From Phycisphaeraceae bacterium (GTDB lineage Bacteria; Planctomycetota; Phycisphaerae; Phycisphaerales; UBA1924): a stretch of DNA of 64,000 nt. Shown in pieces: positions 17,259 through 25,747 of the stretch. Numbering within the stretch: position 1 is the first letter of the stretch; the number at the start of each line of letters is the position of its first letter. Both the position numbers and the translations under genes were made by a program. The notes under the pieces were generated by a model that saw only the letters and a list, made by a program, of their open reading frames with translations, was not told the DNA's origin and searched no databases. The stretch lies in NCBI GenBank assembly GCA_019636615.1, contig JAHBXF010000001.1:1240001-1304000 (forward strand), in the 5' to 3' direction.

Positions 17259-18740
17259 ATGGCAAGTCCGCTCATGTTGTCGGTTTCGGGGTGCCGCGGG
17301 GTTGTGGGTGAATCGCTCACCCCCGAGGTGGCGTGCCGCTTTGCGGGCGCGTTCGGCGCGTGGCTCAAAGCGCGGGCCGGCGAGAAGAAAGTGTGCGTGG
17401 TTGTCGGTCGAGACGGGCGCGCGGGCGGGCAGATGGTGCACGCCGCGTCGTTGGCCGGGCTCATGGGCGCGGGGTGCGATGTCATCGACCTGGGCGTGGC
17501 CACCACGCCAACCACGGCCATCGCGACCGATGCGCATGCCCGCGCGACCGCCGGCGGCGTGGTCGCCGGCATGGTGCTCACCGCCAGCCACAACCCGCAA
17601 CCGTGGAACGGCCTCAAGTGCCTGCTGGCCGAGGGCGGGGCGCACGGCAGCGCGGCGTGCGCCCCTCCGGCGGCCTGCGCCGAAGAGATCATCGCGCTTT
17701 TCAAGAGCAACGCGTCGCGCCCCGTGCCCTGGGATGGCGTTGGCCGCGCGCACGCCGATCAGCACGCCACGCGGACGCACGTATCGAGGGTGCTGCGGGC
17801 GATGACAGACTTTGGGGTGTGCGCCGATCCTGGGCAGGTGGGCGGGCGGGTGAGGGTGGCGGTAGATTCGGTCAACGGCTCGGGGAGTGTGGCGGCCAAG
17901 GCCATGCTTGACGCGCTGGGCTGCCACGGGATAGAGCACCTGAACAACTCGGATTCGGGCATTTTTCCGCACCCGCCCGAGCCGACCGAAGAAAACCTCA
18001 CCATGGCGGGCGGGCTCAGCGAGGCGACGCGCCAGCGCGGGTGCCACGTGGGCTTTGCGCAAGACCCCGACGCGGACCGGCTGGCGATCATCGACGAGCA
18101 GGGCCGGTATGTGGGCGAGGAGTACACGCTGGCGCTGGGAGTGCTGGCCCTCTTCGAGGCGCAGAAGCGTGCCGGAAGGAAGACGCAGGGCCTCACGCTT
18201 GTGACCAACCTCTCGACCAGCCGGATGCTCGATGACCTCGCGGCCAAGTACGGCGCGGCGGTGAAGCGCACGCCCGTGGGAGAGGCGAACGTGGTGGAGA
18301 CGATGAAGGCCCACGACGCCCTGGCGGGGGGCGAGGGCAACGGCGGGTTGATCTGGCCTCGCGTGTGTTATGTGCGCGACTCGCTGGCGGCGATGGCGAT
18401 GGTGCTGTGGCTGATGTCGCCGTCGGGCGGTGGTGACGGCGGCGTGAGGCCGCTGAGCGCGCTGGTGTCCGGGATGCCGGCGTACGCGATTCGCAAGCGC
18501 AAGGTGGAGATTGCTTCGCGGGAAGAGGCCGCGCCGGCGGTGGCGAAGATCGCGGCGGCGTATAAAGACGCCCGGGTAGATCTTCAGGACGGTGTTCGGG
18601 TGGACTGGGACGACCGCCGCACGTGGCTGCACGTTCGGGCGAGCAACACCGAGCCGATCATGCGTCTGATCGCCGAGGCGCCGACGATGGCCGAGGCCGA
18701 CCGGGCGCTGGACGCGGCGGCGAAAGTGATCGGCGGGTGA
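17259..18740 (+). CDS. Phosphohexomutase (phosphomannomutase/phosphoglucosamine mutase family)
   Basis: A 493-residue alpha-D-phosphohexomutase that interconverts sugar 1- and 6-phosphates in the cytoplasm. All four family loops are present: catalytic phosphoserine Ser110 in TASHNP, metal-binding DPDADR (269-274), sugar-binding GEGNGG (in place of GEMSGH), and phosphate-binding RASNTEPIMR near the C-terminus. The sugar-loop variant fits the GlmM/PMM-like branch, so the substrate could be glucosamine, mannose or glucose phosphate. The ATG at 17259 is chosen because homology begins there (LSVSGCRGVVG); the open frame to 17115 lacks coding character. Confidence 0.88.
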   Translation: MASPLMLSVSGCRGVVGESLTPEVACRFAGAFGAWLKARAGEKKVCVVVGRDGRAGGQMVHAASLAGLMGAGCDVIDLGVATTPTTAIATDAHARATAGGVVAGMVLTASHNPQPWNGLKCLLAEGGAHGSAACAPPAACAEEIIALFKSNASRPVPWDGVGRAHADQHATRTHVSRVLRAMTDFGVCADPGQVGGRVRVAVDSVNGSGSVAAKAMLDALGCHGIEHLNNSDSGIFPHPPEPTEENLTMAGGLSEATRQRGCHVGFAQDPDADRLAIIDEQGRYVGEEYTLALGVLALFEAQKRAGRKTQGLTLVTNLSTSRMLDDLAAKYGAAVKRTPVGEANVVETMKAHDALAGGEGNGGLIWPRVCYVRDSLAAMAMVLWLMSPSGGGDGGVRPLSALVSGMPAYAIRKRKVEIASREEAAPAVAKIAAAYKDARVDLQDGVRVDWDDRRTWLHVRASNTEPIMRLIAEAPTMAEADRALDAAAKVIGG

Positions 18741-18794
18741 AAGAGCGGCCCCGCGAGGGGCGAAAGGGCACTCGGGGATCGCTACTGTTGGCGC

Positions 18795-19049
18795 ATGCAA
18801 CTGATGACCTACGCCCCCGGGCAGCGAGTGAAGGTGACGCAGCAGGTGCCGCGCCTGTCGGGCGTGATGGTGACCTCGGTGGAGGGCACGGTGGTGAAGT
18901 TTGAGCAGGTCAAGACCGGCTCGTGGTATGCGCACAGCAAAGACCACAAACTGTGGATGGACCGGCTGGTGCTGCGCAAGGACGACGGGGAGATCGTGGT
19001 GCTCAACCTAGATCAGTACAGCGCGGTGGAAGTGCTGACCCGGGCCTGA
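18795..19049 (+). CDS. Small conserved hypothetical protein
   Basis: 84 residues, soluble and beta-rich (RVKVTQQ, SVEGTVVKFEQ, IVVLNLD), reminiscent of an SH3-like barrel. No catalytic motif is seen. It lies 54 bp after the phosphohexomutase on the same strand and may be translated from the same message. I recognise no named family. Confidence 0.65.
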   Translation: MQLMTYAPGQRVKVTQQVPRLSGVMVTSVEGTVVKFEQVKTGSWYAHSKDHKLWMDRLVLRKDDGEIVVLNLDQYSAVEVLTRA

Positions 19050-19064
19050 AGCGTTCGCGGCGTG

Positions 19065-19478
19065 TCAGGGCAGGGCCGGGATCGGTGCCCTGGCGGCGTC
19101 TTTCATGTCGCTCTTGAGTTCACCCCACAGGCGACGCAGGATGTTGCGCAGGAAGAGGCGCAGCACCGACTCGCGCTTGTTCCACGAAAGCACCCAGGCG
19201 ACGTTGCGGGCCTGCCACGCGCGGTCGATGTGCGCCTGACAGACAAAGTCGTCGCCGCAGGCTCGGTGCAGGTCGGCGACGTAGAGGGAGAGAACCCCGC
19301 GGGTTTCTTCCGCGGCGCTGACCAGGTCGGCCCCGGTATCGAGGGCCCATTGCAGCCGGTTGAGGGCGCGGGTGAGGTCGGGCATCCGCCCGCCCAGGCG
19401 TTCGACTTCCTGCACAAACTCGCGCAGCGTGCGAAGGTCTTGTGCGACGGCTTTGGGGTCTGGCTTTGGCGACGTCAT
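19065..19478 (-). CDS. Hypothetical helical protein
   Basis: 137 residues, predicted almost entirely helical with charged amphipathic stretches (DLRTLREFVQEVERLGG, RESVLRLFLRNILRRLWGELK). Two Cys are present in CGDDFVC. There is no signal peptide or membrane segment. It is convergent with the gene at 18795 (16 bp between stop codons). I do not recognise it. Confidence 0.6.
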   Translation of the reverse strand: MTSPKPDPKAVAQDLRTLREFVQEVERLGGRMPDLTRALNRLQWALDTGADLVSAAEETRGVLSLYVADLHRACGDDFVCQAHIDRAWQARNVAWVLSWNKRESVLRLFLRNILRRLWGELKSDMKDAARAPIPALP

Positions 19479-19546
19479 GGAGACTCCTGCGGTGGTGATG
19501 GGCGCAAGGGGCCGGCCAATGTCGGTCGCACGCGCGGCCGCACGGG

Positions 19547-19747
19547 TCAGTGATTCTGCGGGCCGCCGGTCGTCTTGGCGCTCATCATCGCCGCCGTGAT
19601 GAAGACGACAAAGCCCATGAGCACCACGCTCAGCGCGATCATGCTGGGAACACCAAAGACCAGCAGCACGATGCCCAGCAGGCCCACGCCGATGCCGATG
19701 AAGCCTGTCGCCGCGGAGACCGGGTTGAGTTCAGATGGTGCGCTCAT
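19547..19747 (-). CDS. Small two-helix membrane protein
   Basis: 66 residues from the ATG at 19747 (MSAPSELNPVS). Two strongly hydrophobic segments (about 12-33 and 37-58) are joined by a short turn, and the C-terminus is polar. It lies directly downstream of the SRP RNA gene on the same strand. An open extension to 19807 would overlap the RNA and is rejected. The function is unknown. Confidence 0.55.
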   Translation of the reverse strand: MSAPSELNPVSAATGFIGIGVGLLGIVLLVFGVPSMIALSVVLMGFVVFITAAMMSAKTTGGPQNH

Positions 19748-19807
19748 GCCCCAGTATAGAAAGGCGAGCCACGCGAAAGCGGGCGCGCCGGGCGCCCAAA
19801 AAACCAA

Positions 19808-19932
19808 CCCCCGGGATCGACGGCCAGGACACCGGCGGCACCGGGTCGCGACCGCTTATGGCTGCTGCGGTCAAGCCCTGACCAGGTTCACGGCACAACC
19901 CGTGCACCGGGCCCGGCCGTCGATCTCGGGGG
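19808..19932 (-). ncRNA. ffs: Small bacterial signal recognition particle RNA (4.5S type)
   Basis: The minus strand carries the SRP RNA core: GUGAACCUGGUCAGG, then ten bases, then AGCAGCC and AUAAGCGG, the invariant elements of domain IV that bind Ffh. The ends form a long helix: the 5' arm (19916-19932) and 3' arm (19808-19824) are complementary over 17 positions with one mismatch, and inner arms pair too. Six T residues at 19798-19803 provide a tail. The RNA pairs with Ffh to target membrane proteins. Unusually, the ten bases between GGUCAGG and AGCAGC are GCUUGACCGC rather than the common form with a GGAA tetraloop. Exact ends are approximate by a few bases. Confidence 0.9.
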
Positions 19933-19952
19933 CTGGGAACCAAGGTTAGGAG

Positions 19953-19969
19953 GCGTGCGACCCGCACGC
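19953..19969. promoter_or_regulatory. Inverted repeat between SRP RNA and the Cys-rich gene
   Basis: GCGTGCG-ACC-CGCACGC is a perfect 7-bp inverted repeat with a three-base spacer in the divergent intergenic region. It could be an operator for either side or a small hairpin. No further evidence. Confidence 0.35.
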
Positions 19970-19994
19970 CGGGCCGCCCGCCCCTTTCCCCCGG

Positions 19995-20447
19995 ATGAAC
20001 ACCGGGAAGTTTGAGACGTATGATCGTTTCGTGAGGTTCGTTCTGGTCATTCTCGCACTCCTGCTCTGCGGCCGGCTCTGGCCGGCGGCGGGCATCGCCC
20101 GGGCCTGCGATGGCGGGGCGAGGTTCGCCGCGGTTGCCTGCGGGTGCTGCGCGGCCGGGGCAGTAGAATCGGCCTTGGCGTGCTGCGAACTTTTGAGCGA
20201 CCCTGCGCCGGCCCCTGTTGAACCGCACCGCCCCGGTTGCGGGTGCGAGGCCGGCGTAGCCCCGGAAGTCACCCTGCCGCAGGGTGTTGCCATGCCGCGC
20301 CCGGACCACGGGCAACCCTTGCCGCCCATCCCGGCTGCGGTGGGGGTGGCGGCGGCGGAGCGTGCCCCCGCTCGTCGCATGGGGGCCGAGTCTCGCCCGC
20401 CCACAGGGCCGCCCGGGCGTGCGGCGCTGTGCGTCTGGCGGCTTTAG
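19995..20447 (+). CDS. Exported Cys-rich hypothetical protein
   Basis: 150 residues. A hydrophobic N-terminal segment (VRFVLVILALLLCGRLWPAAG) acts as a signal or anchor. It is followed by a Cys-rich region (ACGCCAAG, ACCELL, GCGCEAG) and a Pro-rich tail. A GTG at 20031 is an alternative start. It lies upstream of the HMA lipoprotein and the outer-membrane gene on the same strand, so a role in binding metal at the envelope is possible. I know no family match, and the Pro/Ala-rich tail leaves some doubt that the whole frame is coding. Confidence 0.5.
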   Translation: MNTGKFETYDRFVRFVLVILALLLCGRLWPAAGIARACDGGARFAAVACGCCAAGAVESALACCELLSDPAPAPVEPHRPGCGCEAGVAPEVTLPQGVAMPRPDHGQPLPPIPAAVGVAAAERAPARRMGAESRPPTGPPGRAALCVWRL

Positions 20448-20654
20448 CACACGGGCTCTGGTTGTTCGCCGCGCGCGTTCTGTGCGCGGCGGGTGAAGGT
20501 CTTGCGCTTGCCCGCTCAGCCGGGCGGGCGCGCTGTGACACACAAGGTTGATCTTGGCGATGCGGGCCGGGCCACCATGGCGCCGGGCGGCATTGGCGAG
20601 TCGGAACAAGAGCCCAGGCCCCGCGCCCAGCGCGGGCGATTGGAGTAGACACAC

Positions 20655-21092
20655 ATGCGAACGAAGCAATGGAAGACACTCGCCCGACGTGGCGCAATGG
20701 CGGGCGCAGGGTTGGTTGTGAGCGTGATGCTGCTGGGGTGCGCCGGCGGGGGCCAGCCGCGCGGAACGATGGCCGAGGGGGTGGTTCATCAGGTCACGGA
20801 CGATGAGCGCGCGATGACGCGCAGCGCCGCCCCTCTGGAGTGGGATTCGGCGGTGCTGTGGGTGAACGGGCTGGGGTGCCCGCAGTGTTCGAACAACGTT
20901 GACCGCCAGTTGAAGCGCATCTCGGGCGTGCAGGATGTGCACGTTGATCTGTCCGGGGGCAAGGTAACGGCGAGGTTTATGCCCGGGCGGCGGCCGTCGG
21001 GGCAGCGGCTCTCGCAGGCGATGGAGAACGCGGGCGTGACGCTGGTGAAGATTGAAAAAGGCCCGGAGGCGGGCTGGGTGGGTGCGCCATGA
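20655..21092 (+). CDS. HMA-domain lipoprotein
   Basis: 145 residues. The signal peptide has a lipobox (VMLLGC), predicting a lipid-anchored protein. Residues about 65-135 form a heavy-metal-associated (HMA) fold: VNGLGCPQCSNNVDRQLKRI, then VQDVHVDLSGGKVTARF. The metal motif is GLGCPQC, a variant of GMTCxxC that keeps the CxxC pair. HMA domains carry Cu(I) or other soft metals; a lipoprotein form would act in the periplasm. A GGAG lies about 10 bases before the ATG. Its stop overlaps the next start by four bases (ATGA), showing translational coupling to the outer-membrane protein. Confidence 0.85.
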   Translation: MRTKQWKTLARRGAMAGAGLVVSVMLLGCAGGGQPRGTMAEGVVHQVTDDERAMTRSAAPLEWDSAVLWVNGLGCPQCSNNVDRQLKRISGVQDVHVDLSGGKVTARFMPGRRPSGQRLSQAMENAGVTLVKIEKGPEAGWVGAP

Positions 21093-21955
21093 GCCGCGCT
21101 GCGCACCGTGGGCGCACCGTGCAGGTGCTGGGGGGCGTGGGAGTGGTGGCGGCGGCGCTGGGCGTTACGCAGGCCGCGGCGCAAGAGGTGATGCACACCG
21201 AAGCGGCCACGATGCCCTCGCCGGGCACTGGGGTGATCCGTCCGCAGTTTCACGTGTATGAATACGGCACGCGTCCGGGCAGCGACGAGAAGTCGGTGCG
21301 TGAGTATGAAGCGCTGACACGGATCAGTTACGGCCTGGCGCGGGCGTGGGCCGTGAGCCTGGATGTGCCCGTGCGCTGGACCGACACGCTGATGACCGAC
21401 GGCACGCGTGAGGATGATGAGGGCGTGGGGGACATCGACGCGGTCTTCAAGTGCCGGGTATACCGCGACGACTCAGACCCCATCAGCACGCTTCGGGCAG
21501 TGGTTCTGGCGGGCGCCGGGATCACCAGCGGGGATGCGCGCCCGTTCGGCAGCCAGAGCGTGAACCCCAAGATCGGCGGGGCGCTGACGATGGTTCGCGG
21601 GCGATGGGGCTTCAATCAGGACGTGATCTACACCTTCAACACGGGCGGCCGCCGCGAGACCAACATGGGCGGAGAGGGGCCGGATGATGCGCTGGCGTAC
21701 AACAGCGCGGTGGTGTACCGGGTGTGGCCGCCGCGGTTCAGCAGCGAGACGCACGGCGCGTGGTATGTGTTTGGCGAGGTGAACGGGCTGTATGAAACAA
21801 ACGGCGACAACGAACTGCGGTTCACGCCGGGCGTGATGTACGAGGGCCGTCGCTGGAGCGCGGAGGTGGTGGTGCAACTGCCGCTGGCGGACAGCCTGGA
21901 CCACAGGCCGGAACTGGACTGGGCGGTGGGCGGCGGGTTGCGGATCAGTTTCTAG
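21089..21955 (+). CDS. Outer-membrane beta-barrel protein, MetA/phenol-degradation-like family
   Basis: A 288-residue exported protein with a signal peptide ending TQAAAQ. The mature part is made of amphipathic strands rich in Tyr, Arg and Gly (FHVYEYGTRPGSDE, WAVSLDVPVRWTD, INPKIGG-type turns) and ends with RISF, as an outer-membrane barrel should. The pattern resembles the Phenol_MetA_deg/putative transporter family, whose members are often found beside metal-handling genes. It is translationally coupled to the HMA lipoprotein, which suggests a shared role in metal efflux or sensing at the cell surface. The assignment to this family is by pattern only. Confidence 0.65.
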   Translation: MSRAAHRGRTVQVLGGVGVVAAALGVTQAAAQEVMHTEAATMPSPGTGVIRPQFHVYEYGTRPGSDEKSVREYEALTRISYGLARAWAVSLDVPVRWTDTLMTDGTREDDEGVGDIDAVFKCRVYRDDSDPISTLRAVVLAGAGITSGDARPFGSQSVNPKIGGALTMVRGRWGFNQDVIYTFNTGGRRETNMGGEGPDDALAYNSAVVYRVWPPRFSSETHGAWYVFGEVNGLYETNGDNELRFTPGVMYEGRRWSAEVVVQLPLADSLDHRPELDWAVGGGLRISF

Positions 21956-21968
21956 GCCGCGTGGCCTG

Positions 21969-23660
21969 TTACAGGTTGAGGTCGTCATCGTCGTCGCGGT
22001 CGGGGCCGCCGCCGTCGCGGTGGTTGTCGATGGGGCCGGAGCGTTTGCCGGGCGAAAAGCCGCCGCCGCCGCCGGGCGTGAAGGGGGGCGGCGGGGCGTT
22101 GAAGGGGTCGCTGGGGGGCGACGGGGCGTCGAAGACATCGAACGCGCCGGCGATGTTGCCGTAACTGCCGGGCGGGGTGCCGTGGGGGTCAAGGTCGGCG
22201 AAGCGGGTGAAGTCGCTGTTCCAACTGAGGCGCACGACGCCGGTGGGGCCGTTTCGCTGCTTGGCGACGATGACCTCGGCGAGCCCGACGCGGTCGGGGT
22301 TGGCGTCGAGCCATTCCTGGTCGTCTTTGTGGTAGTAGTCTTCGCGGTGGAGGAGGAGGATGACGTCGGCGTCCTGCTCGATGGAGCCCGACTCGCGCAG
22401 GTCGCTCATGCGCGGGCGGTTTCCCTCGCGCTGCTCGGCGGCGCGGTTCAACTGGGCGAGGCAGACGATGGGCACGTTGAGTTCGCGGGCGAGGGCCTTG
22501 ATGCTTCGGCTGATGGCCGAGACTTCCATCTGTCGGCTTTCGCGGGCGGCGCCGGGCGAGGTGAGCAACTGGAGGTAGTCGATGAAGAGCACGCGCACGT
22601 CGTGCTGCTGCACCATGCGGCGGGCGCGGGCGCGCAGGTTGAGCACGGTCAGGCCCGGGGTGTCGTCGATATAGATGGGGGCTTCTTTGAGGTCGTCGGC
22701 GGCCATGCCCAGGTTGTTGAGTTCCTGCTTGTTGAGGCGTCGGCCGCTGCGCAGGTCCTGGCTTTTCACGCGGGCGCGGGCGCAGAGCATGCGCAGGGTG
22801 ACCGAACTCTTGGACATTTCAAGGCTGAAAAAGCCCACGGGCACGCGCCGCTTGGCGGGTGCGCCGGCCAGGGGCAGGCCGCCGGTGGAGATCTGCTCGG
22901 CCAGGTTGAGGGCGAGGGCCGTCTTGCCCATGCTGGGGCGCGCCGCGAGGATGAGCAGTTCGCCCGGCTGCAGGCCCAGCAGCATGCGGTCCATGTCGTG
23001 ATAGCCTGTCGAGAGGCCCGTCATCGAGCCCCCGCCCTCTTCGATGGCCTGGATGCGCTCCATCTCGACCTGGAGGAGTTCGGTCAGCGCCTGCACCTCG
23101 GAGGTGTTGCGTTCCTGCGCGATCTCGAAGATCGCGCTCTCGGCTTTGTCCAGCACTTCGCGGGCGCCGTCGGGGCCCAGTTCGCCGGTGTGATAGGCGT
23201 CGTAGAGGATGGCCCCGCACGCGTCGATGAGGCGGCGGAGTTTGGCCTTTTCGGCGACGATGCGCGCAAAGTGCGGCGCGTTGGTGTGCGTGGGCACCGC
23301 GTTGGCGAGTTCAACGAGGTAATCTTCGCCGCCGCATGAATCGAGCACGCCCCGGTCGCGCAGCAGCGTGGTGGCCTGGATCAGGTCGCCCGCGTCGTGC
23401 CGGTCGTAGATCTCGACCAGCGCACGGTAGATCTCGCCGTGCGCCTCTTTGTAGAAGTCGTCTTTGCTGTTGATGGTGCCCAGGATGTCGGTGATGATCT
23501 TGGGCTCGAGGATCATCGACCCCAGCAGGGCCTTCTCGGCCGGTACCGATTGCGGCGGCTCTCGGTTGAAGAGTTCCTGGAGGGACGGTGGGGCCGCGGC
23601 CATGCGCCGCCGCCCGCCGCCACCGTTGCGAAAACCGCCGTTGTCTTCGTTCATCGCCAT
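21969..23660 (-). CDS. dnaB: Replicative DNA helicase DnaB
   Basis: A 563-residue hexameric 5'-3' helicase that unwinds DNA at the replication fork. The N-terminal primase-interacting domain begins SVPAEKALLGSMI. The RecA-type domain has Walker A ARPSMGKTA (240-248), FFSLEMS, VLFIDYLQLL (Walker B) and DLRESGSIEQDADVILLLHR. No intein is seen. The C-terminal 70 residues are Pro/Gly-rich and end in an Asp run (DRDDDDDLNL), a disordered tail longer than in E. coli DnaB (471 residues). The ATG at 23660 (MAMNEDNGG) is chosen because nothing upstream looks coding; no Shine-Dalgarno sequence precedes it. Confidence 0.92.
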   Translation of the reverse strand: MAMNEDNGGFRNGGGGRRRMAAAPPSLQELFNREPPQSVPAEKALLGSMILEPKIITDILGTINSKDDFYKEAHGEIYRALVEIYDRHDAGDLIQATTLLRDRGVLDSCGGEDYLVELANAVPTHTNAPHFARIVAEKAKLRRLIDACGAILYDAYHTGELGPDGAREVLDKAESAIFEIAQERNTSEVQALTELLQVEMERIQAIEEGGGSMTGLSTGYHDMDRMLLGLQPGELLILAARPSMGKTALALNLAEQISTGGLPLAGAPAKRRVPVGFFSLEMSKSSVTLRMLCARARVKSQDLRSGRRLNKQELNNLGMAADDLKEAPIYIDDTPGLTVLNLRARARRMVQQHDVRVLFIDYLQLLTSPGAARESRQMEVSAISRSIKALARELNVPIVCLAQLNRAAEQREGNRPRMSDLRESGSIEQDADVILLLHREDYYHKDDQEWLDANPDRVGLAEVIVAKQRNGPTGVVRLSWNSDFTRFADLDPHGTPPGSYGNIAGAFDVFDAPSPPSDPFNAPPPPFTPGGGGGFSPGKRSGPIDNHRDGGGPDRDDDDDLNL

Positions 23661-23808
23661 GAAGAAGGAAGGTATCAGCCGCCCGCGGGGCGAACGACCG
23701 GCGCGCGGGCAAAGTCGCGCAAGTGTCAGCATCTCCACGGGTTATCCACGCGGGTTTTGGGCTTTGGGCGGGGGCGGGCGCGGCGGGGGGCGTGCGGCTT
23801 TGGCGCGG

Positions 23809-24915
23809 TCAGCCCACGCGCTCGGTTTTCTGTTCTCGCGCCATGAGTTGGCTGATGGCCTCGATGGGGTCGAGCCCTTCGAAGAGAATGGCGTGCACCG
23901 CGCCGGTGATGGGCATGTCGACGCGGTAGCGCTGCGACAGGGCGATGACGCTCTTGCAGGTGGCCACGCCCTCAACCACGTACGGGATGCTGGCCAGGTA
24001 TTCGTCCAGTCGGCGGCCCCGGCCCAGCGCCTCGCCGCAGGAGCGGTTGCGCCCCTCGGGCGAGAAGCAGGTGGTGGCCAGGTCGCCCACGCCGGCGATG
24101 CCGAAGAAGGTGTCGTGGTTGGCGCCCATGGCCTCGCCCAGCCGAGCGATCTCGGAGAGGCCCCGGGCCAGCAGTGCGCTCTTGGCGTTGTTGCCGGCCT
24201 GCAGGCCGTCGACGATGCCCGCGGCGATGGCGATGATGTTCTTGACCGCGCCGGCGAGTTCGACGCCCAGCAGGTCGGCGTTGGTGTAGATGCGCATCCA
24301 CGAGTTGCCGAAGAGTTGCTGGATCTCACGCGCAAAGGCGGCGTCGTCGCTGGCGGCGATCATCGCGGCGGGCAGGCAGCGGGCCAGTTCTGCCGCGATG
24401 GTGGGCCCCGAAAGGCAGCCCACGCGCCGGGGTCGGCCGTCGGGGTCGTCGCGGCCGGTCTGGCGAAGCACCTCGGCGATGATCTGTGTGGGCCGCAGCA
24501 GCGTGGAGTTTTCGATGCCCTTGGCCACCGAGACCACCCCCGCCCCGCGCGGCACGTGCGGGGCCAGGCGCGTCCAGGTGTCGCGGATGTACTGCACGGG
24601 AATAGCCGAGACAATAAGCGAAGCGTCTTCGAGGGCGGGCGCATCTTTCAGAACGACATCGACCTCTTCGGGCAGTTCAAACCCATCGAGGCGTGCGCTC
24701 TTGCGGCTCTGGGCGATGCGGCCCGATTCCTCGATGCTGTGCCCCCACAGCCGCACACGCACCGGGCGTCGCAGGCCGGCCTCGGCGTCGCTGATGCCGT
24801 TGAGGCGAGAGGGCTCGGGGCTGGCCAGGATGCCGGCGCACACCAGCCCCATCTGCCCCACGCCCAGCACGGTGATCACCGGGGGCTTGGCGGCGGGTGT
24901 GTTGGGCTGGTTCAT
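23809..24915 (-). CDS. gpsA: NAD(P)-dependent glycerol-3-phosphate dehydrogenase
   Basis: A 368-residue cytoplasmic enzyme that reduces dihydroxyacetone phosphate to sn-glycerol 3-phosphate for phospholipid synthesis. It shows the nucleotide-binding GVGQMG loop, the SVAKGIE segment, the SGPTIAAELA motif, the catalytic Lys in AGAVKNIIAIAAGI, and NNAKSALLARGLSE followed by FFGIAGVGDLATTC. The ATG at 24915 (MNQPN) is preferred over a TTG at 24939. It lies 149 bp upstream of dnaB on the same strand, with a G-rich gap between them. Confidence 0.92.
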   Translation of the reverse strand: MNQPNTPAAKPPVITVLGVGQMGLVCAGILASPEPSRLNGISDAEAGLRRPVRVRLWGHSIEESGRIAQSRKSARLDGFELPEEVDVVLKDAPALEDASLIVSAIPVQYIRDTWTRLAPHVPRGAGVVSVAKGIENSTLLRPTQIIAEVLRQTGRDDPDGRPRRVGCLSGPTIAAELARCLPAAMIAASDDAAFAREIQQLFGNSWMRIYTNADLLGVELAGAVKNIIAIAAGIVDGLQAGNNAKSALLARGLSEIARLGEAMGANHDTFFGIAGVGDLATTCFSPEGRNRSCGEALGRGRRLDEYLASIPYVVEGVATCKSVIALSQRYRVDMPITGAVHAILFEGLDPIEAISQLMAREQKTERVG

Positions 24916-25207
24916 CGTGCGTGGCTGGCTGGGCGGCAAGGGTCACCTTTCGACACGCCGCGCCGAGGAGCCGGTGCGGGGCCAAGCATAGGTGAAAAAC
25001 ACTCCCGGGGCCGCCCATTCATGCCCGGGCCTGGGTGAAAGAAGTGCCGCGCGGCGTGTTTTTCCGGGGCCGGCGGCATGGCCCGGGCCGGGAGTGCGAG
25101 CAAAGGTGCATGGAGCATGGCGAGTGGGGTGGGGGGTAGGTGGGGGGGTTATCATGGCAGCGGGGCGCGGCCGCGCTGATGCGGGGCAGAACACGGGAGA
25201 AACACAC

Positions 25208-25723
25208 ATGGCCTCGAGCAAGGACAATGTGCTCAACGAAACGCTGAGTTCGCCGGGGGTGAGCCACGCCAACTTTGTGCGCTGGCAGAAGGTTCGCATC
25301 GAGCAGGGCACGGAACTCTTCAAGTTCACCGAGCACGGCCTCTTTGCGGGCGGGGCGGTGTCGCCGTGGTGGGCGTATGTCAGAGGGGGCCAGCAGCCGG
25401 GCGACCCCGGGCTTGACGCCGTTCTGAGCCGTGCGCGTCAGATGGGCGGGGGCCTTGAGGCGTGTGTGCGGGACTCATTCGCGGTGATGTTCGGGTGGAA
25501 CGCGATGAAGAACACGCAGAGCGGGCTCGTGCGTGTTCAGCGCGTGCGCTTGCTCGTGCCCGCGTTCGGCTTTCACGGGCCGTGCCGGCGTATGCCCGGG
25601 AAGACGCCGCCCCTGGCCTCGCCCGAGAAGGACCAGGACTGGTTCGCCGGCGGCGCGATGCAGTTGTACATCCCCAACCTCACGGGCGAGCACGTGATGG
25701 GCACCGGGCTGAACATGCTCTGA
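25208..25723 (+). CDS. Conserved hypothetical protein
   Basis: 171 residues from an ATG preceded by GGAG nine bases upstream. The sequence is soluble, with aromatic-rich segments (FVRWQKVRIEQGTELFKF, SPWWAYVRGG, GAMQLYIPNLTG), and looks like a compact alpha/beta domain. There is no signal peptide or catalytic motif I can name. It converges with the permease gene (24 bp between stops). A G-rich tract, GGGG-T-GGGGGG-TAGGT-GGGGGGG, sits about 60-80 bp upstream. Confidence 0.65.
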   Translation: MASSKDNVLNETLSSPGVSHANFVRWQKVRIEQGTELFKFTEHGLFAGGAVSPWWAYVRGGQQPGDPGLDAVLSRARQMGGGLEACVRDSFAVMFGWNAMKNTQSGLVRVQRVRLLVPAFGFHGPCRRMPGKTPPLASPEKDQDWFAGGAMQLYIPNLTGEHVMGTGLNML

Positions 25724-25747
25724 GCGGCCCCGGGGGCGGCGGCGGGC

